Of a DNA stretch of 64,000 nt, positions 35,879 through 45,154 are shown one piece after another. Position 1 is the first letter of the stretch; each line of letters begins with the position of its first letter. Source of the stretch: an uncultured Halomicronema sp. (GTDB taxonomy: Bacteria; Cyanobacteriota; Cyanobacteriia; Phormidesmidales; Phormidesmidaceae). The stretch is from assembly GCA_937899725.1 (NCBI GenBank), contig CALCCA010000204.1, positions 1 to 64,000 of the forward strand, in the 5' to 3' direction. The translations under genes and the position numbers were made by a program. The notes under the pieces were generated by a model, which was not told where the DNA came from, did no database searches, and saw only the letters and a program-made list of their open reading frames with translations.

Positions 35879-37558
35879 GTGAGCGAATTATCTTGTTTAC
35901 CCTACGGCGTCGGTCACGCTGAAGAGGGGGTCTGCCTGCAGGTACAGATGGGGCCTTATCGCGTGATGTTGGACTGTGGCTTGACGTCTCTCGAAGCCCG
36001 ATTGCCAGCCACCGACCCGCTTGCCCCAGTTGATTTGGTATTTTGTAGCCACGCCCATCCCGATCATGGGCGATCGCTACTAGAGCTGCATCAGCGCTGG
36101 CCGGAGCTGCCGATTTATTGCAGTGAGGCGACTGCCGAGCTACTGCCGCTGAACTGGCCGCTAGAGACATTACCGGCGGGGGCTGATTTTTGTCAGCGCT
36201 TGCCTTGGCGACAATCGGTTGAGTTGGCGGCGGGCTTAACGGCTCAACTCTGGCCCGCCGGGCATCTGCCAGGTGCCGCCTGTATTTTCATCACCTATGC
36301 CGCGCCCGAGCGACACTACAGCGTTTTTTACACTGGCGACTACTTTCTCTCAAACTCACGGCTAGTCGAAGGCTTGCCGCTCGACGAACTGCGCGGGTTA
36401 AAGCCCGACGTGCTCATTGTCGAAGGCAGTCAGGGCACAGCCCGGTATCCCCATCGTCGCCAGCAAGAAAATCGGCTCGCGGATCAGATTAATCAGGCGA
36501 TCGCCACGGGCCACAATGTGCTTTTGCCAGTCCCGCGGATGGGGTTAGGCCAAGAACTGCTGATGCTCTTGCGCAGCCACCATCATTTTACCGGCCGTGA
36601 TTTGACCATCTGGGTCGATGCCTGGGTGGCCCAAGTCTGTGACATCTATCTCGATCTGCTGCCGCACCTGCCGAGCAATGTGCAAAACTTTGCCCGGCAT
36701 CAGCCGCTCTTTTGGGACGATCGCGTGCTGCCCCATCTGCAGCGCCTGCCACCTACCTTGCCCGACGACCCCGGCCATCCCGCCATTCTGGTGGGATATC
36801 AAAACGCCAACTTGGCGGCACTGGTGCGCTGGGGCAAGCGACCCTGGCGCATCTTTTTGCCCGATGACCTGGCCAGCAGCGTGGTCAACGCTGGGTTAGA
36901 CCATGACCCAACGCACTCCCAGCCCACGCTCAATTGGCTGCAAGACCTCGGCCCCGAACTAGGGCAGGGGCAAGTGCATTTGGATGCCTATTTGTTGACG
37001 ACCCACAGCGATGGCGCGGGGACTACGCAGCTGATTCACAATTTGCGGCCGCACCATGTGGTATTTGTCCATGGTTCCCCCGGCTTTCTCGCCGATTTGG
37101 CCAGTTTAGAAGATTTGCAGAGCCGCTATAAGTTACATTTGCCGTCTGCCAGTCAGGTGGTGGAGCTGCCCATTGGGGATACCTTTTTACAGCCCGTCGC
37201 CCCGGATACGGTGTTTGAAGGGGAAATTGCCGCCACTGAGGCCGGGTTAACCGTGACCCTGCCCCCCGAATTGCAGGACGACCCCCGGTGGAACCGATTA
37301 GCCGATACCGGCGTGGTGCAGATTCGCTGGCAGGGCAATGAGCTAGTGGTGCGCGGGCTGACGCAACAGTCGCTCCTGCGGCAGAGCAACTCGCCCGCCA
37401 CCCTGAATCCGTCGGTGCAGTGCTGTTTTAATTGCGTGCACTGGCAGCAACCGCGCTGCAATAACACTGCCTCGTCGATGTATGGCTTTCCGGTCGCAGC
37501 CGAGGGCTATTGCCCGCAATTTGCGGCCTCACAAGACACCGAAGCCAACGCAGACTGA
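35879..37558 (+). CDS. Metallo-beta-lactamase/beta-CASP family hydrolase (RNase J/CPSF-like)
   Basis: A 559-residue cytoplasmic metallo-hydrolase. Metal ligands are visible in order: SHAHPDHG (about residue 58), the AGHLPGAA histidine, and FYTGDYF. The beta-CASP insert has the acidic motif A region (LIVEGSQG), and a late LLTTHSDGAG histidine. Family members process RNA or DNA ends. The C-terminal 60 residues carry a cysteine cluster (CCFNCVHW...RCNNTASSMYGFPVAAEGYC) that could bind zinc or an Fe-S cluster. The start is a GTG at 35879 (GTGAGCGAATTA). The substrate is not known. Confidence 0.88.
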   Translation: MSELSCLPYGVGHAEEGVCLQVQMGPYRVMLDCGLTSLEARLPATDPLAPVDLVFCSHAHPDHGRSLLELHQRWPELPIYCSEATAELLPLNWPLETLPAGADFCQRLPWRQSVELAAGLTAQLWPAGHLPGAACIFITYAAPERHYSVFYTGDYFLSNSRLVEGLPLDELRGLKPDVLIVEGSQGTARYPHRRQQENRLADQINQAIATGHNVLLPVPRMGLGQELLMLLRSHHHFTGRDLTIWVDAWVAQVCDIYLDLLPHLPSNVQNFARHQPLFWDDRVLPHLQRLPPTLPDDPGHPAILVGYQNANLAALVRWGKRPWRIFLPDDLASSVVNAGLDHDPTHSQPTLNWLQDLGPELGQGQVHLDAYLLTTHSDGAGTTQLIHNLRPHHVVFVHGSPGFLADLASLEDLQSRYKLHLPSASQVVELPIGDTFLQPVAPDTVFEGEIAATEAGLTVTLPPELQDDPRWNRLADTGVVQIRWQGNELVVRGLTQQSLLRQSNSPATLNPSVQCCFNCVHWQQPRCNNTASSMYGFPVAAEGYCPQFAASQDTEANAD

Positions 37559-37902
37559 GCCCCATCGGCGACGGGGTTCAGGCGAGAAATCTGAGCCCAC
37601 AAGCCTCCCCAACTGCCGGACATGGCACGGTTCAACCCTGCCCCCACGCCAACTAGTTACTGCCGCCAGATGACATAATCTGGCGGCAGTAACGCGATCA
37701 ATGTGGGGCTGAGTCACAGTTAGTCCTCTGGCAACTAAGTTTCTGGCCGTATCGCTGCGATGGTAGCTTGATCCCCCGCTGTCGCCGCCCCCTTAAAAGA
37801 GGGGGCTATTCACATCCAGGATTGGGCTGCCCCCTTTTTCAAGGGGGGTTGGGGGGATCAAGCCTCCATTACTAACGGTCAAAAACTTAATTTACGCTGT
37901 AG
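37559..37902. other. Intergenic stretch between convergent genes
   Basis: It holds the hairpin at 37656-37693 and, at about 37785-37862, G/C-run repeats (CCCCCTTAAAAGAGGGGGC; CCCCCTTTTTCAAGGGGGG) that are themselves hairpin-prone dispersed repeats. Confidence 0.5.
37656..37693. terminator. 15-bp perfect hairpin after the beta-CASP gene
   Basis: GTTACTGCCGCCAGA (37656-37670) is followed by an 8-nt loop and its exact complement (37679-37693). It lies between convergent genes and can act on both strands. No long T-run follows. Confidence 0.6.
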
Positions 37903-38217
37903 TTAATCGGGGTTTGACTCGTGGCGATGGGGGTCAGAGAGCTGCTCTGTCTCCGGGCAGTCTTCTGCCAGGGGGAAGTCAAATTCGCCGCGGGGCACTG
38001 TGGCCAACCGCTGCATAATGGAGCCAATGCTTTCGAGGCGAATCAGCTCCTCCCAAGAACTCACCTCGTCTTCTTCATCGGTTTCGTAGCGAACGGTGAC
38101 GAGATCGCCTTCAATATCTAAAATCGTGGCGCGTTCGAGCCAGCGCTGCTGGTCCCGTAAGAAAATCCAGACCTCTTTACCCTCACAGCAAAGTTGATAG
38201 ATCTTGCGGTGAAGCAT
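37903..38217 (-). CDS. Small cyanobacterial conserved protein (DUF6679-like)
   Basis: A 104-residue cytoplasmic protein from the ATG at 38217, with a good ribosome-binding site (GAGGAG nine bases upstream). The sequence MLHRKIYQLCCEGKEVWIF, then LRDQQRWLERATILDIEGDL, LVTVRYETDEEDEVSSWEE and RLATVPRG matches, from memory, a widespread cyanobacterial family of unknown function. It looks like a small beta-barrel (SH3/Tudor-like strands) with an acidic tail. The family number is from memory and should be treated as tentative. Confidence 0.82.
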   Translation of the reverse strand: MLHRKIYQLCCEGKEVWIFLRDQQRWLERATILDIEGDLVTVRYETDEEDEVSSWEELIRLESIGSIMQRLATVPRGEFDFPLAEDCPETEQLSDPHRHESNPD

Positions 38218-38856
38218 GAAACGTAACTCCTCAGTAGTGATATTCAAACGGGTTCGATTTTTAGGTCTTTAGGGTTTACATGTACAGCCATCATCGCCGC
38301 GATCACCGTTTAACTGACGACCCGCGAATAGACCTTTGCCAGGAAGCCCTAGCCTGATTGACCATCACACGTCAAATGACTTCTCTCTAGTCTATCCCTC
38401 CCTTAGACGAACGAGATCATTTGCCCTGGTAAACACTTAAAAAAGTGACGGGATGTCCCCCAGCAGGTTCCCCAGGGCAATTTTCCTGGCCGCCAGCTCA
38501 AGGGCGAAGAAGCTAGTCAGGCAACGGTTTGAGCGGACGGCACGAGCGTTGAGCGATCGCCCAACCCCGGTTTTTTGATGGGTCAGGTTGTCGCCCTTTA
38601 AGATGTAAAAAATCATACGGGGGCACGATCGGCCCAGCCCATAGATCGTCAGCAGCACCTATCGAGCAGTATGCGACAGCCATAACAGGGATTTTATGTC
38701 CCCTGTTTTTCAAGCCAATTAGGACTGATGCCGGGGCATCGGGTGTGGTCTCTCGCGTCCCCCAGTTTGAGAAACCCAGTGCCACACCCTGATTCAGGAA
38801 CAAACGGTGAAGGCGTCAGTTCGCCCCTAAGAGATGAGGAAACGGTGGTTTCGACG
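38218..38856. other. Non-coding stretch upstream of recJ
   Basis: Divergent promoters for the small protein (-) and recJ (+). Short ORFs in both orientations have no family character. Near 38681-38715 an imperfect inverted repeat (AACAGGGATTTTATGTCCCCTGTTTT) could act as a hairpin. Confidence 0.4.
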
Positions 38857-41253
38857 ATGGCCTATCCCCACTATCAATGGTGTCTCGCAGATACCTCACC
38901 GCCCCCCGCTGACTGGCGGCAAGCCTTTGTGCAGTGGCTCTCGACGATTGAGGGGGCCGGGGCCTTTGCTCCACTACTGGGGCAATTGCTCTGGCAGCGG
39001 GGCTGGCGTCGCCTCGCCGACGTTCAAACCTTTATTCAAGCCGAGGCCTATCAACCGACATCGCCCTGGGCCTTCGGTGACGAAATGGAGTGGGCGATCG
39101 CCCGCCTGCAGCAGGCCCACGAGCATTCGGAAAAGGTGGCAATTTGGGGTGATTTTGATGCGGATGGTCTGACCGCCACTGCCGTCTTATGGGAAGGGCT
39201 GGGGCAGTTTTGGAGGCAGCACAGCCACCTGCGCTACTACGTGCCGAACCGCTTCACCGAATCCCACGGGTTGTCAAAAGCAGGGCTAGATGACCTCGCT
39301 GATTGGGGCTGCACGCTGATCGTCACCTGCGATACGGGCAGCACCGCTGAGGCGGAGTTAACCTATGCCCAAAGCCTCGGCATGGCGGTGATCGTGACGG
39401 ATCATCACACGCTGCCAGAGACGCGCCCGCCCGTCGTGGCGCTGATCAATCCGCGTCAGCTCGCTGAGGCCCATCCCCTGCACGATTTGTCAGGGGTGGC
39501 GGTGGCCTACAAGCTGCTCGAAGCGCTCTATGACCGGTTACCCACCGTGCCGTCGCAGCCCCTAGAGACCGTACTAGATTTGGTGGCGATCGGTCTGATT
39601 GCCGACTTAGTGGCGCTGCGAGGCGACTGCCGCTATCTCACTCAGGTCGGACTCAAGCAGCTCGAAGCCCAAGCCAAACAAGGATTACGGCCAGGGTTAA
39701 CGAAGCTGCTGCAGTTTTGCAAACGCACGGGCGATCGCCCCTCCGATGTGGCGTTTGGCATTGGCCCGCGCATCAATGCGGTCAGTCGGATTCACGGCGA
39801 TGCGCGCTTTGGAGTCGAGCTGTTGACCAGTCGCGATCGCCCCCGCGCCGAAGCCCTCGCCCTCGAAGCGGAACTGGCGAACACCCGCCGCAAAGACCTG
39901 CAGGCCTCGGTGATGGCTCAAGCCGAAGCTCAGCTGGCCCAGCTTGACTTGAGTACAACCCAGGTGATTTTACTCAGCGATCCGCAATGGTCACCAGGAG
40001 TGTTGGGCCTGGTCGCCAGTCAAATTGCCCAAGCCTATGGTCGTCCCACCATTTTGTTTCAAACGGAGACGACGGCAACGGCTGGTCAACCCTTGATGGC
40101 GCGGGGGTCCGCGCGATCGGTGCGGCAGATTGATCTGTATGAATTGGTGCAGGCGCAGTCACATCTGCTCACCAGCTTTGGCGGCCATCCCTTGGCGGCG
40201 GGCATGAGCCTACCAGTAGAAAATCTGCCCTTGTTTACGGCGGGCCTGAACCGAGCCGTGCGATCGCAACTCCCCACAGCGAATCTGACTCAGCCGCCCC
40301 CCTTAACCCTTGATTTGAAAGTTACAGTGGCTGACTTGGGCAGGGATCTCTTTCGCGCCCTCAAGCTGCTAGAGCCCTACGGTATGGGCAACCCGACCCC
40401 GCGCCTCTGGCTCCAGCAGGTGCAAATCGAACACCTGCGAGAAGAGCGGATTAAAGATCGGCGCGGCGGTAAACAGCGCTATTTCAAAGTAACTTTTGAC
40501 ATGACTGATCCGGCGACCCAAACCACCTTTCCTGGTCACTGGTGGGGCCATCGCCGTCAAGACTTGCCAGCGGGGTGCCATGACGTCGTCATTGAGCTGG
40601 ACTTTAATGCCTATCAGAAACGCTACGAAGCACGTCTCATCGATTATCGGCCCTTGACCACTGCCCCGCCGCCGCCCGCCGAAACCGCTGGTTGGCTGGT
40701 TGATCGGCGCCAAACCGCCCCCGCGAAGGCGCCCCCCCCAGCACTGTTGACCTGTCCGCTCGACTGGTCAGCATTTACCCGCTATGCCGATGAGGCGCAG
40801 CCGCTAACCTTAGCCTATCCGCCGCCGCCCGCCGCGCCGCCCGCCCAGCGCTGGCAACAACTGCTGGGCATTGCCAAATACCTGGCTCGCACCGGCGAAT
40901 GGCATGCCCGATCGCAAGTGGCGGCGAAATTAGGCATCAGCGATCGCACCCTGCAAATCGGTCTGTTGGCCCTACAGACCCTAGGCTTTACCCTGCAGCA
41001 GACGGAGACCGAGTTGGCGCTAGCGGCACCGGCGCAGTCACCGAATCCGGCGCAATCCGAACTCGCTGCGGCTGACTTTTTAGTGGCGGTTCAAGAAGAG
41101 TCCTTTCGGCAGCGGTACTTCTACGAGGTACCGGTAGCGACCCTGCAGCAGGTGTTGACTCGGGCAACTCCGGCAGCAGCAGCGCCCCAGCCTAGCCAGC
41201 CAGCCACGCCGCTGTCCGGGGAGTCTACCGAGCGAGCAAGCGACGCCGTCTAG
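38857..41253 (+). CDS. recJ: Single-stranded-DNA-specific exonuclease RecJ
   Basis: A 5'-3' ssDNA exonuclease of recombination and mismatch repair. The DHH-domain motifs are IWGDFDADGLTAT (about residue 93), NRFTESHGLS and VIVTDHHTLPE. The DHHA1 part has SARSVRQIDLYELV and TSFGGHPLAAGMSLP. The OB-like domain follows (LRPGMGNPTP-type: EPYGMGNPTPRLWL). Beyond residue 600 there is an extension of about 190 residues containing a helix-turn-helix-like stretch (ARSQVAAKLGISDRTLQIGLLALQTLGFTL). I chose the ATG at 38857 (MAYPHYQWCL), giving 798 residues; an upstream in-frame ATG at 38728 lies in repeat-like sequence. Confidence 0.95.
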   Translation: MAYPHYQWCLADTSPPPADWRQAFVQWLSTIEGAGAFAPLLGQLLWQRGWRRLADVQTFIQAEAYQPTSPWAFGDEMEWAIARLQQAHEHSEKVAIWGDFDADGLTATAVLWEGLGQFWRQHSHLRYYVPNRFTESHGLSKAGLDDLADWGCTLIVTCDTGSTAEAELTYAQSLGMAVIVTDHHTLPETRPPVVALINPRQLAEAHPLHDLSGVAVAYKLLEALYDRLPTVPSQPLETVLDLVAIGLIADLVALRGDCRYLTQVGLKQLEAQAKQGLRPGLTKLLQFCKRTGDRPSDVAFGIGPRINAVSRIHGDARFGVELLTSRDRPRAEALALEAELANTRRKDLQASVMAQAEAQLAQLDLSTTQVILLSDPQWSPGVLGLVASQIAQAYGRPTILFQTETTATAGQPLMARGSARSVRQIDLYELVQAQSHLLTSFGGHPLAAGMSLPVENLPLFTAGLNRAVRSQLPTANLTQPPPLTLDLKVTVADLGRDLFRALKLLEPYGMGNPTPRLWLQQVQIEHLREERIKDRRGGKQRYFKVTFDMTDPATQTTFPGHWWGHRRQDLPAGCHDVVIELDFNAYQKRYEARLIDYRPLTTAPPPPAETAGWLVDRRQTAPAKAPPPALLTCPLDWSAFTRYADEAQPLTLAYPPPPAAPPAQRWQQLLGIAKYLARTGEWHARSQVAAKLGISDRTLQIGLLALQTLGFTLQQTETELALAAPAQSPNPAQSELAAADFLVAVQEESFRQRYFYEVPVATLQQVLTRATPAAAAPQPSQPATPLSGESTERASDAV

Positions 41254-41274
41254 CAACTGCGCATCACGCAACGG

Positions 41275-41622
41275 CTATTCCGCATAGCGGCGCTCTAGCC
41301 ACATCCGGACTTCTCGCTCTGACCCACAGATATCGCGTTGTCGGGTGAGCGGATCATAAACCCGCCAAAAAATGCGTCCGTGCTCATCAAAATCCTGACA
41401 AATTTGCGGCTCAGTGCGATCGCGCGTCAGTTCTCGAATCAGCCACTGACCGACTTGCTGAGAAAGTTGGCGCAATCGGACGTGCGCTGGGATCACCGAT
41501 GATCGCTGATAAAGCGACTCTAACTGTTGACGGACTTGAATCTGATTAGGACAAACCACCTTCAACCTCGCTTGCGCATTGGGCGCTGTAAGTTTTGGCT
41601 GTCTGTACCCTACGAGGTACAT
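41275..41622 (-). CDS. Unknown small protein
   Basis: A 115-residue cytoplasmic protein from the ATG at 41622 (MYLVGYRQPKLTAPN), convergent with recJ and 21 bases from it. It shows LESLYQRSSVIPAHVRLRQLSQQVGQWLIRELT and FDEHGRIFWRVYDPLTRQRDICGSEREVRMWLERRY. The W-x-V-Y-D-P and S-E-x-E-V-x-x-W-L-E patterns look structured. I do not recognise the family, though the composition is that of a normal cyanobacterial gene. Confidence 0.72.
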   Translation of the reverse strand: MYLVGYRQPKLTAPNAQARLKVVCPNQIQVRQQLESLYQRSSVIPAHVRLRQLSQQVGQWLIRELTRDRTEPQICQDFDEHGRIFWRVYDPLTRQRDICGSEREVRMWLERRYAE

Positions 41623-42323
41623 CCCCCAACCTTCAAAGCACAAAGCAGATTGCTACTATGCACAACATCGATGGTGCAGCTTGTGACAGCATTCGTCATA
41701 CCTGTTGAGACCCAAATCTTCACGTAGCAGAATCCGGCAGGCAGCAGTCGAAATCCCCAGCCGGCAGAGTCAGTCCGACAAAATTGAGAGGCTGATCAAA
41801 TCACGATTTCAACGACCGGGCGTACCTGAGCTCAGACAACCGCGCTTAAATCAATCTCCCCAGGACAGCCAATTTCTGTGGCGGGTTGCCATCAGCTAGC
41901 TTGCCGACCGGCAAGATTTTGAGGATTGAGCGGAGTCGTGAGCCCCAGAGGCAGGCGGTGCCCACGCAACACGCCACCGCCAGCAGAAACCTCGTCCACC
42001 AGCTCATGGTGTCTGCCAACTGACCAGGAACCACCGCCAAACATGTATCGTCACACTTCAAAAAGTTGCTATCAGTCAGAGTCAAATCGCCTCTTAACGG
42101 GGCAAAGAATTTATCGCTGATTGGACAATGCCTTAAACCGCCGGTCTTTGGCAACGGTTAGGCCAATTATGGGCTCGGTTCAATAAAATAGCCCATGACT
42201 CTCTAAAATTGGAATGCCTGTTGGGGTAGACGTTTCTTTGGCCGAGGCGATCGCTAACAGGACGATTCGCATTACCATAGGGTGCCTTAGTAGCGTCCTT
42301 CGCCCAGATTCAGGAGGTGCCTG
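41623..42323. other. Long non-coding stretch before exbB
   Basis: About 0.7 kb. A minus-strand ORF with one hydrophobic stretch (from an ATG near 42006, MSWWTRFLLAVACCVGTACL) is not supported by anything else. The end holds the exbB ribosome-binding site (AGGAGGT at about 42312). Confidence 0.4.
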
Positions 42324-43016
42324 TTGAATATCACAGAACTGTTTGCCCGAGGCGGCATTGCCATGTGGCCATTGCTGTTCCTCTCGGTTCTGGCATTTGG
42401 TACCATCATTGACCGCATTTGGTTTTGGTCGCGCATTTTGACCAAAGAGCGTGAAGTTGCCGGTCGAGTGCTCGAAGCGGCCCGCCGCGAATGGGCCGCC
42501 GCCAAAGACATTGCCCAGCGAGCGAACAAGCTGCCGATGGGCCGGTTTTTGCAATCAGCGCTGTCGTTAGAGACGCCTGATCCGGAAGTGTTTCGCCTCG
42601 CGCTGGAAACCTCTGCCGACGAAGAACTAACGGTCATGCGCAAGGGTGAGAAAGGGCTGGAAGCCGTGATTGCGCTGGCCCCGATGCTGGGGTTGTTAGG
42701 CACGGTGTTGGGCCTGATCAACTCCCTCGGCTCAATTCGCTTATCGGACTTGGCCAGTGACAGCACCTCCGGCACAGTCTTAGGCATTGGGGAAGCGTTG
42801 ATCAGCACGGCCGCCGGTCTGGTGATCGCGATCGTCAGCCTGGCGTTTTATCGCTTGTTTCAAGGCTTTGTGTTTGGTCAGGCAAAAGTATTTCGGCAGT
42901 CAGGCAGTGAGCTAGAGCTGTTATATCGCCAGGCCTGGTCGGCCAATGAGCGCGCCCAAGCGCAGGCTAAGCCCGATGGTGTCGTCGCTGAGGTGCGCAC
43001 CGGTCATGAAAGTTGA
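42324..43016 (+). CDS. exbB: ExbB/TolQ/MotA-family proton channel protein
   Basis: The proton-channel subunit of an ExbBD-type motor that energises outer-membrane transport or cell-envelope work. The protein has 230 residues with three membrane segments: residues 12-30 (MWPLLFLSVLAFGTIIDRI), about 112-132 (GLEAVIALAPMLGLLGTVLGLI) and about 155-175 (GIGEALISTAAGLVIAIVSLAFY). These are the signature TolQ helices. The start is a TTG at 42324 behind a strong AGGAGGT site six bases upstream, so it is well supported. It overlaps exbD by 11 bases. No TonB gene is visible. Confidence 0.92.
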   Translation: MNITELFARGGIAMWPLLFLSVLAFGTIIDRIWFWSRILTKEREVAGRVLEAARREWAAAKDIAQRANKLPMGRFLQSALSLETPDPEVFRLALETSADEELTVMRKGEKGLEAVIALAPMLGLLGTVLGLINSLGSIRLSDLASDSTSGTVLGIGEALISTAAGLVIAIVSLAFYRLFQGFVFGQAKVFRQSGSELELLYRQAWSANERAQAQAKPDGVVAEVRTGHES

Positions 43017-43644
43017 TCTCCTCGATACCCCTTCCGAAGACGTCAGAATTGAGATCATTCCGCTCATTGACGTCATTTTCTGCATTCTGACGTTCTTTAT
43101 TTTGGCCGCCGTGGGGTTAACGCGTCAGCAGGCCATTGATTTAGATTTGCCCAACGCCAGTACGGGCAATCCGTTACCGCCCCAAGGGCTCGGGGCAGAA
43201 GCGCTCCAGCGAGAGCGGCTCTATGTCAGCGTGGATGCCATTGGGCAGGTTTATCTTGACCAGCAGCCAGTTACCTTAGATTTGCTGTACGACGTCCTGT
43301 TGCAGCATCAGCAGGTGTCTCCCGAGGGGCTGATCGTGCTGTATGCCTCTCGCGATGCCCGCTACGAAGACGTGATTCAAGTGCTCGATCTGTTGCGGTC
43401 GGTCGGGGGCGATCGCGTTGCTCTGGCGACCCTACCGGGCGAGTCGTTTGAGGCACCGGGGACAGGCCTCGAAGGGCTGCCGGGCAATGACCCCCTAGAC
43501 GGTGGCCTGCTGGATTTGACGCCGCTGCCGACCAATCCTCAGCCGGGTCTAGATGAGTCGGGTCTACTCGACCCCTTGGAACCGTTGCCAACGGAACCCG
43601 CTGACGCCCCGCTCCAACCATCGACTACCGACGAATCAGAATGA
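43006..43644 (+). CDS. exbD: ExbD/TolR-family motor protein with long acidic-Pro tail
   Basis: The partner of exbB: one N-terminal membrane helix (IEIIPLIDVIFCILTFFILAAVG), with the essential Asp in PLIDVIF, followed by the periplasmic domain (LYVSVDAIGQVYLDQQPVT...VLYASRDARYEDVIQVLDLLRSVGGDRVALAT). A tail of about 65 residues rich in Pro, Leu, Asp and Gly (about residues 148-212) is longer than in typical ExbD. The ATG at 43006 overlaps the exbB end, indicating coupling. The 3' end overlaps the next, convergent gene by 20 bases. Confidence 0.92.
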   Translation: MKVDLLDTPSEDVRIEIIPLIDVIFCILTFFILAAVGLTRQQAIDLDLPNASTGNPLPPQGLGAEALQRERLYVSVDAIGQVYLDQQPVTLDLLYDVLLQHQQVSPEGLIVLYASRDARYEDVIQVLDLLRSVGGDRVALATLPGESFEAPGTGLEGLPGNDPLDGGLLDLTPLPTNPQPGLDESGLLDPLEPLPTEPADAPLQPSTTDESE

Positions 43645-44185
43645 CCTCAATTTCGAGGTCGTCATAGTCATCGAGTAAGTTGAGATCTTCAAAGCTGATC
43701 TCATACAAATCACCGTTGCTATAAATCGTTTTGCGGACGCGCACCGCTTCGGAATGATCCCAGCCCACATTGCCATTAGGCCGATTGTCCCCATCAAAAT
43801 AGTAGGTAAAGAAATTGCCCTCGGTGCCTAAAAAGAACCATTCTGATGAGTTGCTGTTGGCCACCTCGTAAACAATGTTTGACTCGGGGGGCAACATATC
43901 AGGTGAGCGCGGCGGGGCTTGCTCTTTATACACCCGCAGACGCTGCTGAAAATCGGCTTCGCCGCCTAAAATGCGAAACCAGACTTCATGCCGTTGCTCT
44001 TGGCCTGCGTTCCAGAGGGCATAAGCTGTTGCTTCGGGTCGCTCAATATCAAAGGAATGAATCACCTGTTGCAAGCGGGGCGGACCGCTTTGCGCCCACA
44101 GCGCTCGCGACGGCACGAGAGCCGTGACGAATGCCGCTGCCAATAAACATTGACCAATTTTGCCAGGTCCAACGCGATCGCCCAT
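43625..44185 (-). CDS. Exported protein of unknown function
   Basis: A 186-residue protein from the ATG at 44185. The signal peptide is clear (IGQCLLAAAFVTALVPSRALWA-QSG). The mature part has FDIERPEATAYALWNAGQEQRHEVWFRILGG, NIVYEVANSNSSEWFFLGTEGNFFTYYF and a C-terminal acidic segment (LNLLDDYDDLEIEVILIRR). It is convergent with exbBD and overlaps it by 20 bp, so any link is positional only. No family was recognised. Confidence 0.75.
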   Translation of the reverse strand: MGDRVGPGKIGQCLLAAAFVTALVPSRALWAQSGPPRLQQVIHSFDIERPEATAYALWNAGQEQRHEVWFRILGGEADFQQRLRVYKEQAPPRSPDMLPPESNIVYEVANSNSSEWFFLGTEGNFFTYYFDGDNRPNGNVGWDHSEAVRVRKTIYSNGDLYEISFEDLNLLDDYDDLEIEVILIRR

Positions 44186-44600
44186 CTCCTCAAGACCTCA
44201 AGTGACGTTTTTCTGCCCTAAACGATACCTTGCTTGGCGATTTTTGGAAGCATTACGCCCCAAAAAGCTAAATTCATCAAAATTCACATGTTTTTCTCCA
44301 AGGTTCGAAAACGAACTGGAAGCAGATCTCTGCTGATCTCACCCCTGTCTGTTGAGGGGAGCTGGTGATCGAGATCGCTAGCTCCACTCCATCAATCGAT
44401 TAGTTTTGAGAATGATCTAGACCATTGGCTAAAACCTTCGAGCGCTGGCAGCAATCAGGGTAGGCACCCGAACTCACGTTACTGAGGAAGATGGCGCAAG
44501 GTGCGAGACTGTCAGTGAGCTAGCCCCTTCAACCGAAGGCGATAAAATGGGGCCGTCCCATCGTCCCGCCACCGCTTGTCCTACAACTGCTTTTGTGGCC
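44186..44600. other. Divergent non-coding stretch
   Basis: It holds the promoters of the exported protein (-) and P-loop kinase (+) genes. I see no RNA gene or repeat. Confidence 0.4.
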
Positions 44601-45149
44601 ATGACTCCTCCGGTAGACGTTCCCCTTTGGTTGCTCATTGGCCTGCCCGGCAGCGGCAAATCTACTTGGGCCAGCCACTTTAATCAATCAGCGCCGCCAC
44701 TCGCCATCATTTCGACCGATCAAATTCGCGCCCAGATCTTTGGCAACGCCGCCACCCAAGGCCCCTGGCTGCAGATTTGGCACCGTGTCACCGAGCAGCT
44801 GCGGGCCACAGCCGAGCAAACTCGACAGGGTCACATCAGTGGCGCGATTTACGATGCCACGAACGGACAGCGCCAGGGTCGCTGCACCGTGATTCAGGCA
44901 GCGCAAGCAGCCGGTTTTACTCGCCTCTTAGCCGTTTGGCTGGATGCGCCAACCGCCCTTTGTATGCACAGAAACGGGCAGCGATCGCGCCAGGTGCCCA
45001 CTGACGTGCTTGAGACTATGGCCCGACAGCTGGCCGGCGCCCCACCCCATTGTGATGAAGGCTTTGATGCGCTCTATCGCCTTCAGTTCCCTGGCGAGGT
45101 GAGCGCGACGACAGCCGTACCGCCCAGCCTGATCAACACTCGCCGCTAA
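44601..45149 (+). CDS. P-loop ATPase, polynucleotide-kinase-like
   Basis: A 182-residue cytoplasmic kinase-like protein from the ATG at 44601 (MTPPVDVPLWLLIGLPGSGKST). Walker A is GLPGSGKST. Further motifs are IISTDQIRAQIFG and AIYDATNGQRQGR (the DATN box typical of T4 polynucleotide kinase-like and zeta-toxin-related P-loop kinases), with a lid arginine in MHRNGQRSRQVP. The substrate (RNA end, small molecule or protein) is unknown. It is convergent with the TIGR01777 gene. Confidence 0.85.
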   Translation: MTPPVDVPLWLLIGLPGSGKSTWASHFNQSAPPLAIISTDQIRAQIFGNAATQGPWLQIWHRVTEQLRATAEQTRQGHISGAIYDATNGQRQGRCTVIQAAQAAGFTRLLAVWLDAPTALCMHRNGQRSRQVPTDVLETMARQLAGAPPHCDEGFDALYRLQFPGEVSATTAVPPSLINTRR

Positions 45150-45154
45150 TGCAC

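Noticed and set aside
37785-37862. Possible mobile element (G/C-run hairpins)
   Set aside because: Palindromic dispersed-repeat type sequence without shared inverted ends of the MITE family.
41846-42006. Short ORF with one hydrophobic helix (MSWWTRFLLAV...)
   Set aside because: No conservation evidence or ribosome-binding site; GC-rich DNA gives such frames by chance.
44402-44520. Possible structured RNA or tRNA
   Set aside because: No T-loop GTTCRA box with matching acceptor stem was found here or elsewhere in the window.
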